In this document: positions 48,894 to 61,403 of the stretch, piece after piece
Layout of the letters: each line of letters opens with the position of its first letter
Numbering within the stretch: the first letter of the stretch is position 1
Assembly (NCBI GenBank): GCA_021209875.1
Contig: JAGYVD010000001.1
Span: 1,054,001 to 1,118,000 of the forward strand
Length of the DNA: 64,000 bases
From: Rosellinia necatrix
Lineage: Eukaryota > Ascomycota > Sordariomycetes > Xylariales > Xylariaceae
Direction of reading: 5' to 3'
Made by a program: the position numbers and the translations under genes
Notes under the pieces: model-generated
The model's database searches: none
What the model saw: only the letters and a program-made list of their open reading frames with translations
What the model was told of the DNA's origin: nothing

Positions 48894-50819
48894 CTATAAT
48901 CGGCACGATGTCGAAGCCACCGCTGATGCGGGCCCAAAAGTAGGGAGGCTGTCAACGAACTCGTCCCAGGCGTCATCCTCCATAATAGGGGCCGCCAGCG
49001 CGCCTGGCTGTTTGTTGCGGCATAAAAACTCTTTGAGAAGAGGAAGGGCTTCTGTAGCGACCCTCGTATCGCTCGCAAAGAATTCATTGCGCTTCAGCCC
49101 ATCGAATTCACAGTACCAGCTCAAATCCGACTTAATACAAGTCGATTCGAAAAGACGTAGAGCTTCCGGTTTTAATCTCCCATCCGTAGCCGCCGCCTCA
49201 TAAGCCATCCTGTGCCCCGTCGCCTTGACGAGGTCTCGGCAGCGTGGTAACAAGTGAGCGTTGAATTCCTCACCGCGGTGATCCACCTCGCCCAACGAGG
49301 CGAGCAGCTCTCGAGTTTCCTGCCAAACTCCTGCCTCGTGCCTCGCAAGCGGGCAATCCTTCATCCGGGCTTCAGGGATCTCATATCGTCCCAGAAGCAC
49401 CTCCGATACCAGCCCTATCGGTGCCGTTAGTTTCTGTAGTCCAGATTTACGAAACAGGTTCGCGGGACAACTTACGTATGCACAAGACCGTATAATCCCC
49501 TTCCGCGATCGCGTTCCCCCTCAGCGCCAACCCCAACTCGATGATGCTGTTGTAGGCGAAAAGGCCCTGCCAGCCACACCGCTCGGAGAGTTCGTTGATC
49601 GCGGTTTGGGTGTCTGTGCCGGCGGCGGTCTTGAAGCAAACCGCGACCGCGTGGCGGGTCTCCATGCCGAGCCCCTTGTCGAGGAACAGCGCGATCGCGT
49701 GGTCGGCGAAGGCGTCGTACGCCCAGCTCTGCACGACCGCGTCCAGGATGGGCCGGTACTGCGTCGGGAACCGGATGATCGGGACCCCGCCCTGGCCGCC
49801 GCCGCCGCCGCCGGCCACGTGCCTGCGCGCGCTGTAGGTCCCGGCGATGAGGGCGCACGTCCGGAGCACGGGGATGTTGGTCAGGGAGAGCGACAGGGTG
49901 CCGATGGGGACCCGGTGGATCTGGCGGAAGAAGTCGGCGCGCTGGTCGCGCGCGCGCGCCGGCGACCCCAGGAGCGCCTCCGGGCCGAGGCGCACGTGGT
50001 GGAAGACGGTCAGGCTGTGGTCCAGCACGCGGGCGCCGCAGCGCCGCGGCAGCAGCCTCGACTCGACGCCCGGCAGGAGCGCGCCGGCGTCGTCGCTCAG
50101 GCGCACGACGAAGGTCTTGACGCCGTGGTCCGCGCCATCGCCGGCGACGAGGCGCGCGAGCACGACCCCGACCCGCCCCACGCCCGCCCACGGCGTCGTC
50201 GGCGGCATCGACTTGGCCGCCGTCCGCCGCGGCGTGTGCAGGTCGTACGACCCGTCCGCCTGCAGCGTCGCCGTCGTCTCCAGGTTGCGGCAGTCCAGCC
50301 CCCGCCCGACCTCGCTGAGCAGGAACTCGCCGCACAGGTCGAACCGCAGCAGCCTCTCGAGCAGCGGCAGCAGGTCCGGCCGCTGCGCCGCGTACGCCCC
50401 GATCGTCCCCACGCACAGGTTCCAGTGGATCGCGAGCGTCGTGCCCATGGCCGAGTCCTTCACGAGGATGGCTGCGGACGAGCATCTTTAGTTCCCGTGG
50501 CCTTGTCGAGACTTGTCGAGGAAGGGGATGGGCACATGGGAGAGGGGGAGGGGTGGAGGCTTAATTCTACTCACGGTCGCGATAGAAATCCCAGAATCTT
50601 GGCTTGAGCTTCACGACATCTTCGAGTGTGATGCCTAATAGAGGATTAGGGTAAAGATACGAGTGAGTGGAGGGGGTTAGTTCAAACCATACCACTTGCC
50701 TGGCAAAGCAGCCGTGCTCTTTCATATGTTAGGCGTATCTGATCGGGGTTTGGGAAGTCTAAGTGATCCGCCCTGGTATCAAACATATCATGGCAAAGGA
50801 GCTCGTTGAAGTTCGACAT
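48894..50819 (-). CDS. Acyl-CoA oxidase/dehydrogenase-family flavoenzyme
   Basis: Four minus-strand exons: 50819-50693, 50634-50575, 50471-49476 and 49414-48894, with introns of 58, 103 and 61 bp; 567 residues. The start is MSNFNELLCHDMFDTRADHL, typical of a fungal acyl-CoA oxidase-like branch. The middle domain has LLSEVGRGLDCRNLETTA and a segment like HTPRRTAAKSMPPTTPWAG, with FVVRLSD and RLLPRRCGARVLDHSLT in the beta-barrel. The C-terminal helical FAD domain has FPTQYRPILDAVVQSWAYDA, ERCGWQGLFAYN and IAEGDYTVLCIR, continued after the last intron by LVSEVLLGRYEIPEAR. A Gly-rich loop (AGGGGGGQGG) sits before the FPTQ helix. Members oxidise acyl-CoA to enoyl-CoA with FAD. The C-terminus is STSCRL, close to but not exactly a canonical peroxisomal SKL tripeptide. 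Confidence 0.88.
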
Positions 50820-53800
50820 GGTAATTAGCTTGTAGTGAGATGATTACAGATTATTCAAGACGTCGTCGGCCTCACGGGTATAGTTAAGTCTTAAAAAAAA
50901 AATTTTCTCTTCCCGGGTTATCTCGAGACACGGACATATATATAGGAAAATTACATTCGTCCCCGATAAGGCATGAACCAGCTCACCGCGGCGGCGTCTT
51001 GATGTTTCACCCTTTCCCCGGCGCGGCCGTTCGACGCTCTCGCTGCCACCATTTCGAACAGCCCACGGTCGATCACTAGGCTTACGTGGCACCAGGTCTA
51101 AAAGTAGGCCGATGCCTAGCTATAACACGTACAAGCTGAAGTCGTTAGCACATGCAACGACCAGACAAACTAGTTTGGGATGATGGTGGGATGTCGAGGA
51201 TCTGGGCGATGATAGCCGAGTTATCTAGATAACTAGGTATAGTCTAGATATATCAACAATCACTATCTAATAGGCGCAGCGGCGATGACCAGGGCAACTA
51301 AGATGCCAATAGTGGGTGACTCTAATGCAGGTGTTATCCCGAATCTAACCCGGTACTGCTTTCATTGATCGCCGACTAGGGCCGGAATGGTACCGAAGCC
51401 CACGCCGGCTAGCGCCAGGGCAGGACGGGTGTATATTGGCTCGAGCAGAGGTTGGAGAACAGTAGCGCCCGCGTCCTATGGTGTGGCATGGCGCTATGTG
51501 GGTTGCGAACCGGGCCTCATAACCGTAACGGTCAAACGACACCGTTTAATCCATTCCCTTTGAGAGAAGCGCTCGTAGAGTGTCAACCCCGCAACAAATT
51601 TTTATCAAAGCGGGCTGGGAGATGTATCCAAATCCAGGGCCCTTATGCAGATGGGTTGCCTCCCCAGACGAGGGGGCTGACTTGTGCTCACCGACCTATC
51701 TACCGCAGCGTGTAATGGCGCCGGCACGCTGTCTGGAACAGCCCATCGGGAGCGTGCCTCTTGCTAGCCTCCTGCAGCTTACGCAGATGCTCCTCGCCGT
51801 AGAACCAAACAGTGGCGTGTAGGTATAGCTACCAGCTGACCCTTAGTGCCGGCAGTCTGCATGATGCGCTTCAAGGCCATTTTCACGAGCCCGATCGTTC
51901 TTTCATTTCCGCTCATTTCCTTTCCGCCCAGTACGCTAACAGCAGAGGGTTCAAAACAGGACTATTAATGCCGAGGTTTGGACCCAGCGCACTGCTGCTG
52001 TTGGCTCTGGCGTGTTCGATGGGGGACGCCTCGTGCGGTAACATGGTGTAAGACCACATGTTAGTCCAGTGGCAGGCACCCTTGACCGACTCCAACTCTT
52101 TGCATCGTATGTCACCACCCATCGTCAATGTTTCGATGGTGGCTTTGACAGGTATATCAATGCAAAGACGTCGTCGCATGTCATCGTTTGCTATCATATT
52201 AGGAAGCATGCCAGAGGTTGATAGTAGTCTTCATGTGCTAAGACATACTGAATTTTCCTCCTTCTGGTACCAGCCTGCCCTATAGCGGTCTAGATAAGCG
52301 TTTGGGTTTTTATAGCGTTCATCTCGGCTTTCCGTACATAGGTAGTTAGATGTGGGCGAATGGGGCCAGGGCAGAGGAACTTAAGCAGCTAAGCATAGCA
52401 GATCCGATTAAGGCAGGCAACGTCATTTCCATCGCCGAACGCTTAAGCAGAGCCAACGCTGGCCATAAAGCGTGTTTCAACGCTAATACCAGGCAATGTA
52501 AGTTATTTCACTAGGCTTGTTGTCTAGCTTGGAAATCTTAGCCCATGATAATTCAGCACATAGTTACACTAGGTCCTTGTTTGAACGTCCGAAGATCAAA
52601 GCGGGCAACGATGCCTATTATAGGTATCCCGCCGGTAAGGCTGAGATCCGACGGGGTTTTTTTTTTTTTTTGAATAGATCCTAGATCTAACAAATTCTAG
52701 TAGATTAGATTGCATTCGTTTCCTCCGCCCTGCAATGTGACACGTAAGCCCGAATTCTCTTTAGCATTAGCATCGAGGGTTTCACCCAAAGCGGCGACGA
52801 CCTCTAAGTCAACAGCATTACCGCATATGAAACGCTCTTGAGCTAAATTGAAGAATATACCACTTAATTAGAGAGAGGCAAGAAGAGAACATCTATCTCC
52901 AAGTGTCACCACATTGGGATACTGGGCTTAGTCAGCCTGAACATACCTTATGGTGCTGGTACGACATGTCGTTGATCCCCCCTGTAGTGCCCTCGTATGT
53001 GGAGAGGGTGATCATCACAGTCCCGCCTACCGGTTGTGATGACACCCGTAGGCTAAACTATCCTCCGAGTGACTCCGAAGACATCACAAGGCACGTGGTG
53101 GAAGATATTCCACATGGTAGGGTAGCAGGGGATCAAGGCACGGTGGCACCGTGGGTAAAAATACCAAGCATGTCACTGAGGGCGACGTCCTCGAACGCAG
53201 CTTCCATGCTGAAGAGGGATGATTTTGCCAAAACTGCTCAAGAAAGGATTCACAAGAGAATCTCCACTGGGTCCCAATGGTAAGCCAAACGGAAATTTAT
53301 TCTCCCCTGACGCTATAGCGAACAAAGTGCTTGCAGCAGATGCTGGGGCTCATCTGTAGGGGCCCAGCGAGGACTAGGATCAATGGTACCCAGACTGCCA
53401 GCAATATGTCGGCATCCTGCCTGAGGACGGGGTGCCAAGTTTCCCTAGTGTAGTGTACACGATACTCGGGATCCCGGCTTGCAGGGTCATCTCGTCCAGG
53501 CTCTAAGAACCGATGGGGACGAGCGTCCACCTTGGCGGAGATGCCGACCTCCACACGGAATAAGGTCCATAATCCTCCCACTGCTCCTGATTTGACGGGC
53601 AAACGATATTCCGATTGCTCGGGTGCCACGTAAATACCGAAGCAACGGCGTCGCTTTGGACCTTGCGTAGCTTACATAGAGGCGAGCATCTATTAACTTC
53701 ACGAGGAACATTGATGAATCGTACATGAGGCCAGTGTCAAGACTATAAGTAGGCTATGTGCAATTTGGCTAACTATGCCGTATATGCTTTACTTGTGTAT

Positions 53801-54082
53801 CAATTAACGTAACCGACCAAGAGTCGAACATTAGATATTGGTTATTCACAGACTAAAAGCACTAGCAATCTATCATGATCAAATCTCGTTATTGGCATGC
53901 ATTTCCGGCTACAATCCAAGGCCCAGACGCCTGGCACCACAAATCCAATCCAAGGGGGTACCTGGGTAGCCTCAAATGTTCCAACCCGGCAGACTCGGAA
54001 AATATGAGTACCCCAGATCATTAAGGATATTCCCCATGGAGAAGAGCCGGGGTAGAGTTCTCGAGCGTAACGGAACATAACA
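50820..54082. other. Gene-poor interval of 3.2 kb
   Basis: Open frames up to 126 codons occur on both strands (for example 52903-53283 + and 53297-53629 -), but none shows a recognisable domain or a consistent splice pattern. Homopolymer T16 near 52655-52671. Decayed genes may be present; none can be named. Confidence 0.4.
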
Positions 54083-55087
54083 TCACGCCTCGTCCACTCT
54101 CTTCTTCCGGCCCTTTCTACCCCTTTTCAAGCCGTCGATGCCGCTTTGCACGAGGTTGCCCGTATCGTCGACGGCCTTCTTCCCATGCTCCTTCACCTGG
54201 TGCGTCTCAGCCTCATCCCGTACGTCTCCGACGACGCCCTTCCCGACGCCCGTCCCGTTCACCCAGTCCAGGAGGCCCCAGGTGCCGTAGTTCCCCCGCC
54301 CGCCGCTGGCGTAGTGTGCGGCCGTCCGCCGCGTGATGCCGCCCATGACGATGCCCGGCACGACGCTGTAGCCGGACATGGACAGCGTCTCCTCGACCGT
54401 GGTCAGGAGCGCGAACAGGAAGTAGGTCAGGAGATGCGGGCGGACGGCGAGCGCCGGCAGGTACACGGGCAGCAGGCGGCCGAGCGCGAGCGGGACCGGG
54501 TGGTCGGCGTACAGCATGAGGGAGTACGGCGCGGCGGCCCCGCGCGGGTGCGCGTACCGCGCGTGTAGCCTGGCGATGCGCCCCCGGGAGTGGAGGACGT
54601 GGCGATGGGCGTAGTAGGCGAGCACCTCGCGCGCGGCGTACAGCACGCCGATGTGCTTGATGATCTGCCACGGCAGGGGGAGCGCGGTGCTCGTTTTGAA
54701 GAGCGGCCGGCGCAGCAGCGACGTCGCGGCCACGGAGATGCCGGCCTGGAGCGCGGTGAAGAGCGCGAGGTTCGCGACGGCGAGGAGGGCCTGCCGGGCG
54801 AGCGATGGCACGTGGCGGCGTGGGATGGACGCCGGGCCGTAGAGCTTGATGGACTCGGCAAGGCTCGGGACCAGGGTGTCAAACAGCAGGAAGAAGAGCG
54901 ACGGCACGAGCCAGAAGACGATGCGCACTGCCAGGGTGCCGACTAGTTCGATCTTCAGCGGCGAGTGTGAGAGGACGAGCGTGCTCCAGGTCATGTAGAA
55001 AAAGAGCAGGTTCAACGATGTCGACCATGAGCTCAGCATCGGCCCGGCAAAGTAGCTGATGATGGGAAGGGACAAGACGACATCCAT
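54083..55087 (-). CDS. Fatty-acid-hydroxylase/sterol-desaturase-fold membrane protein
   Basis: Single exon, 334 residues. Hydrophobic segments at about 5-35, 50-75, 100-122, 140-158, 200-230 and 232-250 suggest an ER membrane protein. The histidine region reads YYAHRHVLHS (158-167), then LHARYAHPRG (174-183) and APYSLMLYADHPV (187-199), with a terminal motif RRTAAHYASGGRGNYG (253-268) and WGLLDWVNGT. The arrangement follows the fatty acid hydroxylase superfamily (di-iron, C-4/C-5 sterol or fatty acyl oxidation), but boxes 2 and 3 have fewer His than the textbook HxxHH clusters. Atypical fungal members with a similar RRT-x-x-HYAS ending are recalled from memory. The C-terminus is Lys/Arg-rich (GRKGRKKRVDEA). 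Catalytic competence is uncertain. Confidence 0.85.
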   Translation of the reverse strand: MDVVLSLPIISYFAGPMLSSWSTSLNLLFFYMTWSTLVLSHSPLKIELVGTLAVRIVFWLVPSLFFLLFDTLVPSLAESIKLYGPASIPRRHVPSLARQALLAVANLALFTALQAGISVAATSLLRRPLFKTSTALPLPWQIIKHIGVLYAAREVLAYYAHRHVLHSRGRIARLHARYAHPRGAAAPYSLMLYADHPVPLALGRLLPVYLPALAVRPHLLTYFLFALLTTVEETLSMSGYSVVPGIVMGGITRRTAAHYASGGRGNYGTWGLLDWVNGTGVGKGVVGDVRDEAETHQVKEHGKKAVDDTGNLVQSGIDGLKRGRKGRKKRVDEA

Positions 55088-57663
55088 CTTGGTTGGTGGT
55101 CGACAATGTGACCTTGTTAGGACGCTCGATTTATTTCGTGTTGCTACCTTTTCGGACTAGTTATTCTGTATCGATATAAACAATAGTTACCACGTGTTTC
55201 AATAAATCCCGAAGTGGACTGAGATAGCTATCATGTAAGTGTTGGTATAATCAATGTCCAACTAAAGAAAAAAGAGTAACTAGTTAACTATAGTTAACTA
55301 AACAGAAAACATGAAAATCATTTGTCCACGAAGATATTCAGCAAACAAGATCCCATCCCCGAAGATGCTCAGCCGCATATATCAACGCATACCTACATTG
55401 ATGTCAGACCGCAAAGCAGCTTCCGGGTTGTTTGCAAGGTCGCAGCTGGCATCGATGTTCGAATGCTGTATACATGATGATGACGTAGTTTATCCCACCC
55501 CTGGCAACCCAGGTCATTTAGTAATCCTGGGAGCCTCCATTTCGAATCCGGTTCCGCCGGAGCGCGGGGATCTCTGACCACCATGACAGAGAAGAGGTGC
55601 GCAATGAGGGAACACGTTATTAGGTTATGAAGGCCACACTGGCTATAAGAGATGGAATAGAACGAAATATTGTCGCTCGGAGTGTTATCTCGATTGTATA
55701 TATTATAATGTACAGTGTAGAACCTTGGGGTGTTACTATTTAAGGTATGTGCCAGCACTGACGTATGTACATAAATAGATAGCAGTAAAAATAGGTAGGG
55801 GAGAGGGTAGGGAACCCGACTGGAACTTTGCTAACGGAGTAGCGCAGAAAGTGGAAGACAGAAAGTAAAAGACGGGAAGCACCTGCATATATGTGTGTAT
55901 GCATATATACACTACTTAAGGCAGCCCTTATCGCGGTTCCTAACATACCTCTAGGTATCCTTCAAGTATTTAGGTAGTTAATGAAATATATTCATTCTGG
56001 CCGCAATAACAAGAACATACCTGGTGCCTTACCTCCCTTTACCTTACCTTACCCGCTTAATAAGTAGCATAGTTGGGCCGTGATTTGCTCTACAAACGTG
56101 GCAGCTGCTATCTCTTAGGTAATATGTGGTGTATAAGCTGGCGCATGGGGGTGGCCCCTTGGAGATTTTCATTGAGCGAGGGCGGAGCCGTCGGTTCAAT
56201 TGAATGAGTGCCATATGGGACTAGTGCCTGTAAGATAAACAGGGATAAACCCAAAGAATCCAACGGTAATGCCAAAGGGGTTTGGAGTATGCACCCACAG
56301 CGAACTCGTTCGTCCAAATTGGGATTAAACCCGCTAGATTGCCATCCTGGGCTATGCTGGTTCGATGCTGGATAGAAGGTATAAAATTATCGCCGACAGA
56401 GTTTTTCAACTGCGCCATTTGCCGCATACCCATCTAATTATTCATTGTTTCAATTGCCATTCCAATTATCAATTCTACTCAATCATAGCTAGACGTGCCT
56501 GGCCTAGAACGTTTACATACCTGTCGGACTTAAAATTGAACCTATCTGTTTTTTTACCGGGCTTCAACCTACCCACGCGCCTGGGATATTACCTGCGGGT
56601 AGGTACTCGTTTGTGTTTGAACATGGCTAGCTTAAATGTACCCCAACTGTAGATACATGCGCATGGCATGCTATAGTCATGCATTGTAGTACAGAAGACA
56701 TACATCACATACTTTTATGGAGATAAATTACCAGGTACCACCAGACAGACTCTAGGCATACATGCTCTAGTATGTAGTTACTGTACGTAGTGCAATGCAA
56801 GATCCCTGGTCGCCGGCACGAGCACCTGCTGATCTAGGTGACCCACACATGCCCTTCCCCGACCCCTATCCCTGTCCCTCATCTCCTTCGACCCCTAACT
56901 TTAATTCTGCGATATGCGACAATGAGTAGGAATAGGTACCTACCCAATTACTAGTTATACGGACCAGAGACTCGTCGTACTAACCCTAACGGAAGTACCC
57001 TCGGTTACCTGCCTAACTTTTTCGTAGAGACTACTACCTACACGACGCACTTATCCCTCCCGCGACCGCCGCAGTTTCTTTTCTTGGGCAGCTTTTTGTT
57101 GTTCCAACTTTGCGCCATCTTTCTGGTGCTGCAGTTGCATCGCATTTCGAACCATGGTTGAGACTCTGCCATACCCAGCGTTCCAGCACAGAGCCTAGCG
57201 GCACACTGAGTGTTGACCGTCATTGTCCATTTACACTACTTACCCGTCTCTACCTAGCACATACGCTATATCTCGCTATATCTCGCTATTCCAACAAGGA
57301 CCAATTGGCGTTGGTGGCGTACGCGCGCGTCACCGTTACCATTGTCTCAGGTTTCGTCCCAATTGCTTGCGGGTTGAACCCCCCCTCCCCCCATTGCAGC
57401 CATTACAGCCATTGCAGCCATCGCAGGCAGCCGAATTGCGGCGGCATTCACCAGTGTGTTAGGCGCTGTTTGTTGTTGAATAAGGCCGGGTCAAGTCGAT
57501 ATTTAGGGTAGACTCTCGGGTCGCAGAGCCTGTGCCGCTCTGACTTTCTCCCGCCCTGTTCTCGTTCGGCGGAACATCACAGTATAGAAGACACGGCTGA
57601 GACACACGGCAGAGAAAGACAAACAAGAGAAAGAGGGGGGAGAGTTCCTTTCCTATCTGGGCC
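55088..57663. other. Intergenic interval between divergent genes
   Basis: Divergent promoter region of the membrane protein (-) and the alpha/beta hydrolase (+). No supported gene. The last 300 bases are the likely 5' leader of the hydrolase. Confidence 0.45.
57392..57425. repeat. Four tandem 9 bp units (CATTGCAGC)
   Basis: CATTGCAGC CATTACAGC CATTGCAGC CATCGCAG, about 240 bp upstream of the hydrolase start codon. Confidence 0.8.
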
Positions 57664-60404
57664 ATGGATTACTACCCAACCGAAAGGGGCCGTTCTGGCT
57701 CCCACTCCAACTCCTACTCCCAATCTACTTCCCATTATTCTGGTGCCGGATCCATCCCCCGGCAGCCCCGTCAATCCCGCCAGTCCTCGTCCTCTCGTCG
57801 GAGACCGATCGACCCTTCGATGCACCTGCATCTGCGCGACGACGACAAGGACCGCGTCCAAATCCCACCCGCGTCTCCCGAGGTTATATCCTCCTTGATT
57901 ACTAGCCTGTCCGTCATTTCACAGCCGGCAACTAAGCATTTCGAAGATCCGAGCCTGTCTATCCCAAGCCCCGTGTCCCCCGTCGACGGGAGTTTCGGAG
58001 TCGAGTACGGCGCCTACATGCACGCTCTCGAGCGCCTGCAGGAGGAAGAGGACATTAACGACTTAGCCGCTAGTCCGCCTGTCATTCGGACATCCAAGCA
58101 TCCCTCCGGATTCTCGCCTATAACCTCTCCCAAGTCCCCCCGTCGCGAGACCTCTCACAGTCTCAAATCTCTGCTGCGGCATTCCTCGAGGCCCTCGTCC
58201 AAGGGTTCGGCATCGTCATCGCCCGACGATAGCCCCAGCATCGGTAATTTGTCGATTGAACGGGGGTTGTCCGCACCACCCAACTTGCGCAAGCCCTCAT
58301 CACAGGACAGCTGGGGTGCAAAGCTAGGCAGGGGCCACAAGGGACTGATGTATATGACTTCTAGAGAGCGCCTTCGCGCTGTCGATAGCGAGAAGAAGCG
58401 CGCTGGCGCCGGCGGATTGGGGTTGGGATTGGGATTGGTGACGAAATCCAACAGTAATTTGTCGACGAAGCCCGATCAAATTCTAGCCGAAACAACCATC
58501 AGCGAAGAGCCCGCAGTCCGAGTGCCTGATGACATCCCATCCGATGACATCCCCCCGACTGAGACAACTCATGTCCTGCATCCTATTCCGCTGCGCGACT
58601 CGTCTCTGAGAGGGACGGGGCACAAAGCAAAACGATCCTCGCGAAGATCCTCGAGACAAAGAAGCGAAGCGGCAAAGGCAGAGCCCGTCCTAGAAGGCCA
58701 ACGGTTCTCCGAGCCTGCCAATCAACAATCACGCCAACCCAAGTCCATGATCGAAATAAGGCAAAGAGAAGGCGACGTGTTAAAAGATATGATAGATCTT
58801 TCACGAGACGGCCAGGCTTCGGCCAAAAGCCCTCAAGATCCCAGCTTTACTTACGAAAAAGCCGCGACCGGCCAACCATTGGAACCCCCAGGGATTGATG
58901 ACGGCGCGCCGTCTCCGGCTGTCTACCAAAATAAGCGTCATAGTTCGCAGAGCGCCGATCGCAGAAGGTCGGGGCGTCGCACGCCCGACCCCACCGACAT
59001 GATCAGGCCAAAGCGAAGTAGTTCTAGATTGAATCGCCTTTCGGCCGGAACCAAAAGTCCGGAACCCATCGATAACGCGAAAGATGGATCCGCCCCTGAA
59101 CCCCTGGTCAGCTATGAACGACCCGGGAGTGCTGATTCCGTCGATGATGCAGTTGAATCTTACCTTCGTTCACCTCGATTATCCCAGAAAATCCGACATC
59201 CACAAACAGGACGTATCATTTCCTTTTCCGAAGTTGGGGATCCTGAGGGTTCGGCTGTATTTTGCTGTGTCGGTATGGGTTTAACCCGCTACATTACGGC
59301 ATTCTACGACGAGCTCGCCCTAGCATTAAAACTGCGATTAATCACACCCGACAGACCTGGTGTCGGAGATAGCGAGCCATATGACGGAACAACGACACCA
59401 TTGAGCTGGCCTGGTATGTCCATATCCACTCTAACTCAGATATCCCATACTAACAATACTCAGACGATGTATATGCCATTTGTCAGACACTCAAGATCAC
59501 CAAGTTCTCTATCCTCGCCCATTCGGCCGGCGCCATCTACGCACTCGCTACGGCGCTTCGTATGCCTCAGCATATACGCGGCCGTATCCATCTGCTAGCA
59601 CCATGGATCCCGCCATCACAAATGAACGTGTTCGGGACAACGCAAGCATTGCCCCCGACTAATGCCATACCCACATCGCAGAAGATATTGAGAGCGCTAC
59701 CAACTCCCTTCTTAAAAGCGGCAAACAGCTCCTTCATGACAGCCACAAGCAGCTCTATTACTAGCTCGCTTCCCAAGAATAGTCCCCGTCGAGGCAAGCG
59801 AAAATCGGCCGCCTCCCAGGCTCGTGATACGGGAGCATCCACCAAACATGACGCCGTGTCTGGCATGGACAAAGAAAATATCCTTCACGACACTGACGTG
59901 AAAGGATTGTCTCCTGGCGATACTGCTCCGTCAGATCGGCCACATATTACCGGTGCCGCCGCAAATCCACAGGATGCTGTCATCGCCGCCGCATCTGACG
60001 CATTGGCGGATAAGGAGCGGCAGATGACGTACGATATGCGGCTTACTCATGCCATCTGGGATCTGGCCACTACCGGGGCTAACCCCGCTGTTGACTTGCT
60101 TGTTTGTCTCGAGCGTCGCCACACGATTGGCTTCCGCTATGTCGATATCACACGCCCCGTCGTCATACACCACGGGAGTAAGGACACTCGTGTTCCGGTG
60201 GACAATGTCCGTTGGCTGGGTAAAGCCATGCGAAGGTGCGAGGTTCGCGTGTTGGAGGATGAAGGTCACGGCCTCATGGCGAGCGCTTCCGTCATGGGAA
60301 CCGTACTGATGGAGATAAGCAAGGAGTGGGAGGACTGGACTAGATTGACAAATCCGAGAGGCGAAGAGAGGGGACGAAGCACCCGAGCCGCTGGATCCCG
60401 ATAA
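57664..60404 (+). CDS. Alpha/beta hydrolase with long disordered N-terminus
   Basis: Two exons, 57664-59413 and 59464-60404, separated by a 50 bp intron (GTATGT ... branch ACTAAC ... CAG); 896 residues. Residues 1 to about 500 are Ser/Arg/Pro-rich with many SP sites and no fold, including GGLGLGLGLV near 250-260. The hydrolase core begins near residue 505 with HPQTGRIISFSEVGDPEG, followed by RLITPDRPGVGDSEP. The nucleophile elbow LAHSAGA gives Ser604 just after the intron, Asp824 is in HHGSKDTRVP, and His852 is in EDEGHGL. A second low-complexity insert (about 650-740) sits between Ser and Asp, in the lid position. The three triad residues are present, so activity is plausible; the substrate is unknown. 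The phospho-site-rich tail suggests regulation or localisation rather than secretion. Confidence 0.9.
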
Positions 60405-61403
60405 GCGAACCTTGACCCTGGAGCTGTTCCTTTCTACCTCGGCTAAATAGCCTGACGATTCTTTACCTGTTATGAGTGATCTTCTTCCTCATTAAATATG
60501 CCCTTTCGACGCGCGCATGTCGCGCATAGCTTCACCCCCATCTGTATTCACTTGCGTTTTGTATAATTGATATGACCAGCGCGGGCGTTTGGTTGTTTTA
60601 GACGACGGATGTTATGAACGTGGAACGATATGCATATCGCATGGTGGGCAGAGAGGGAGCGATTCAAGCAAGTTTATCACGTAGAGACCTATGCAGCCCA
60701 TAGATGGTAGAATTAATGTCGGTAGCATACTTTGCAAATGGTTATAAAACCTACATAATACATAATCATCACACTCGCCCATTGCGGTTCCTTTGTCAAA
60801 ACTTTTGCGTGATGGACTAAATTCTAAGGTGATGGTTTGAGAATCATGTCTCTTGCGGTTCGTCCGGAGGATTAGAAACTTATAAGCCATGATATCAAAA
60901 TGCAGCGGGAAAACGATGCCTTCAGTCCATACTCTGGATTAACGCTATATAATTAGCGTACTACATCGCGACACAAAATCTAGGGTTATCAAACTCCCCA
61001 TGTTATAGAACGGGCCGGGGGCGTTCACGCCAACGGCTGGGGTTGTCTATTAGAAAAAGGGGGGGGGGGAATAGGATTCCAGCGGATGTTACACGTCTCT
61101 GTATCTCATGCTAGCATTAATCCTGGATCACTGACAGCTACTTCGAAAAACGTGTGAATGAGATCGATATTCCATCGTTTGAGAAAACCGACAGCGACTG
61201 ATAGCGCTCGTGTGGGGTCTCACGTAGAATGATGATAAGTGTAACAAAGCCCAGGAGCAAAAGGGGCGAGAACTACGAAGACAGACGACGGGAACACGCG
61301 GACGGAGGGGGGGGGCGAAAGGAACCAAATGCGCAGATTGGGGTTTAGTCATTTATATTTATATATGGTACGGACTGGGTATCTTCGCTTGCTCGGTTGA
61401 GCA
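60405..61403. other. Intergenic region between convergent genes
   Basis: Holds the 3' ends of the hydrolase (+) and the glutathione S-transferase (-). G-runs at 61059-61070 and 61307-61316. No supported gene. Confidence 0.45.

Noticed and set aside
49606..50607. 333-codon plus-strand and 337-codon alternative minus-strand frames over the acyl-CoA oxidase
   Set aside because: Arg/Ala/Pro-rich shadows of a GC-rich exon; only the frame of 49476-50471 shows the flavoenzyme motifs.
50687..50700. GC-AG intron (donor AG|GCAAGT) at the first intron of the acyl-CoA oxidase
   Set aside because: It leaves the wrong phase; the GTATGG donor seven bases later gives a continuous frame (CQASGITLEDVV).
52903..53629. 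Open frames of 126 (+) and 110 (-) codons
   Set aside because: No recognisable motif, overlapping on opposite strands at neighbouring positions, no splice continuation.
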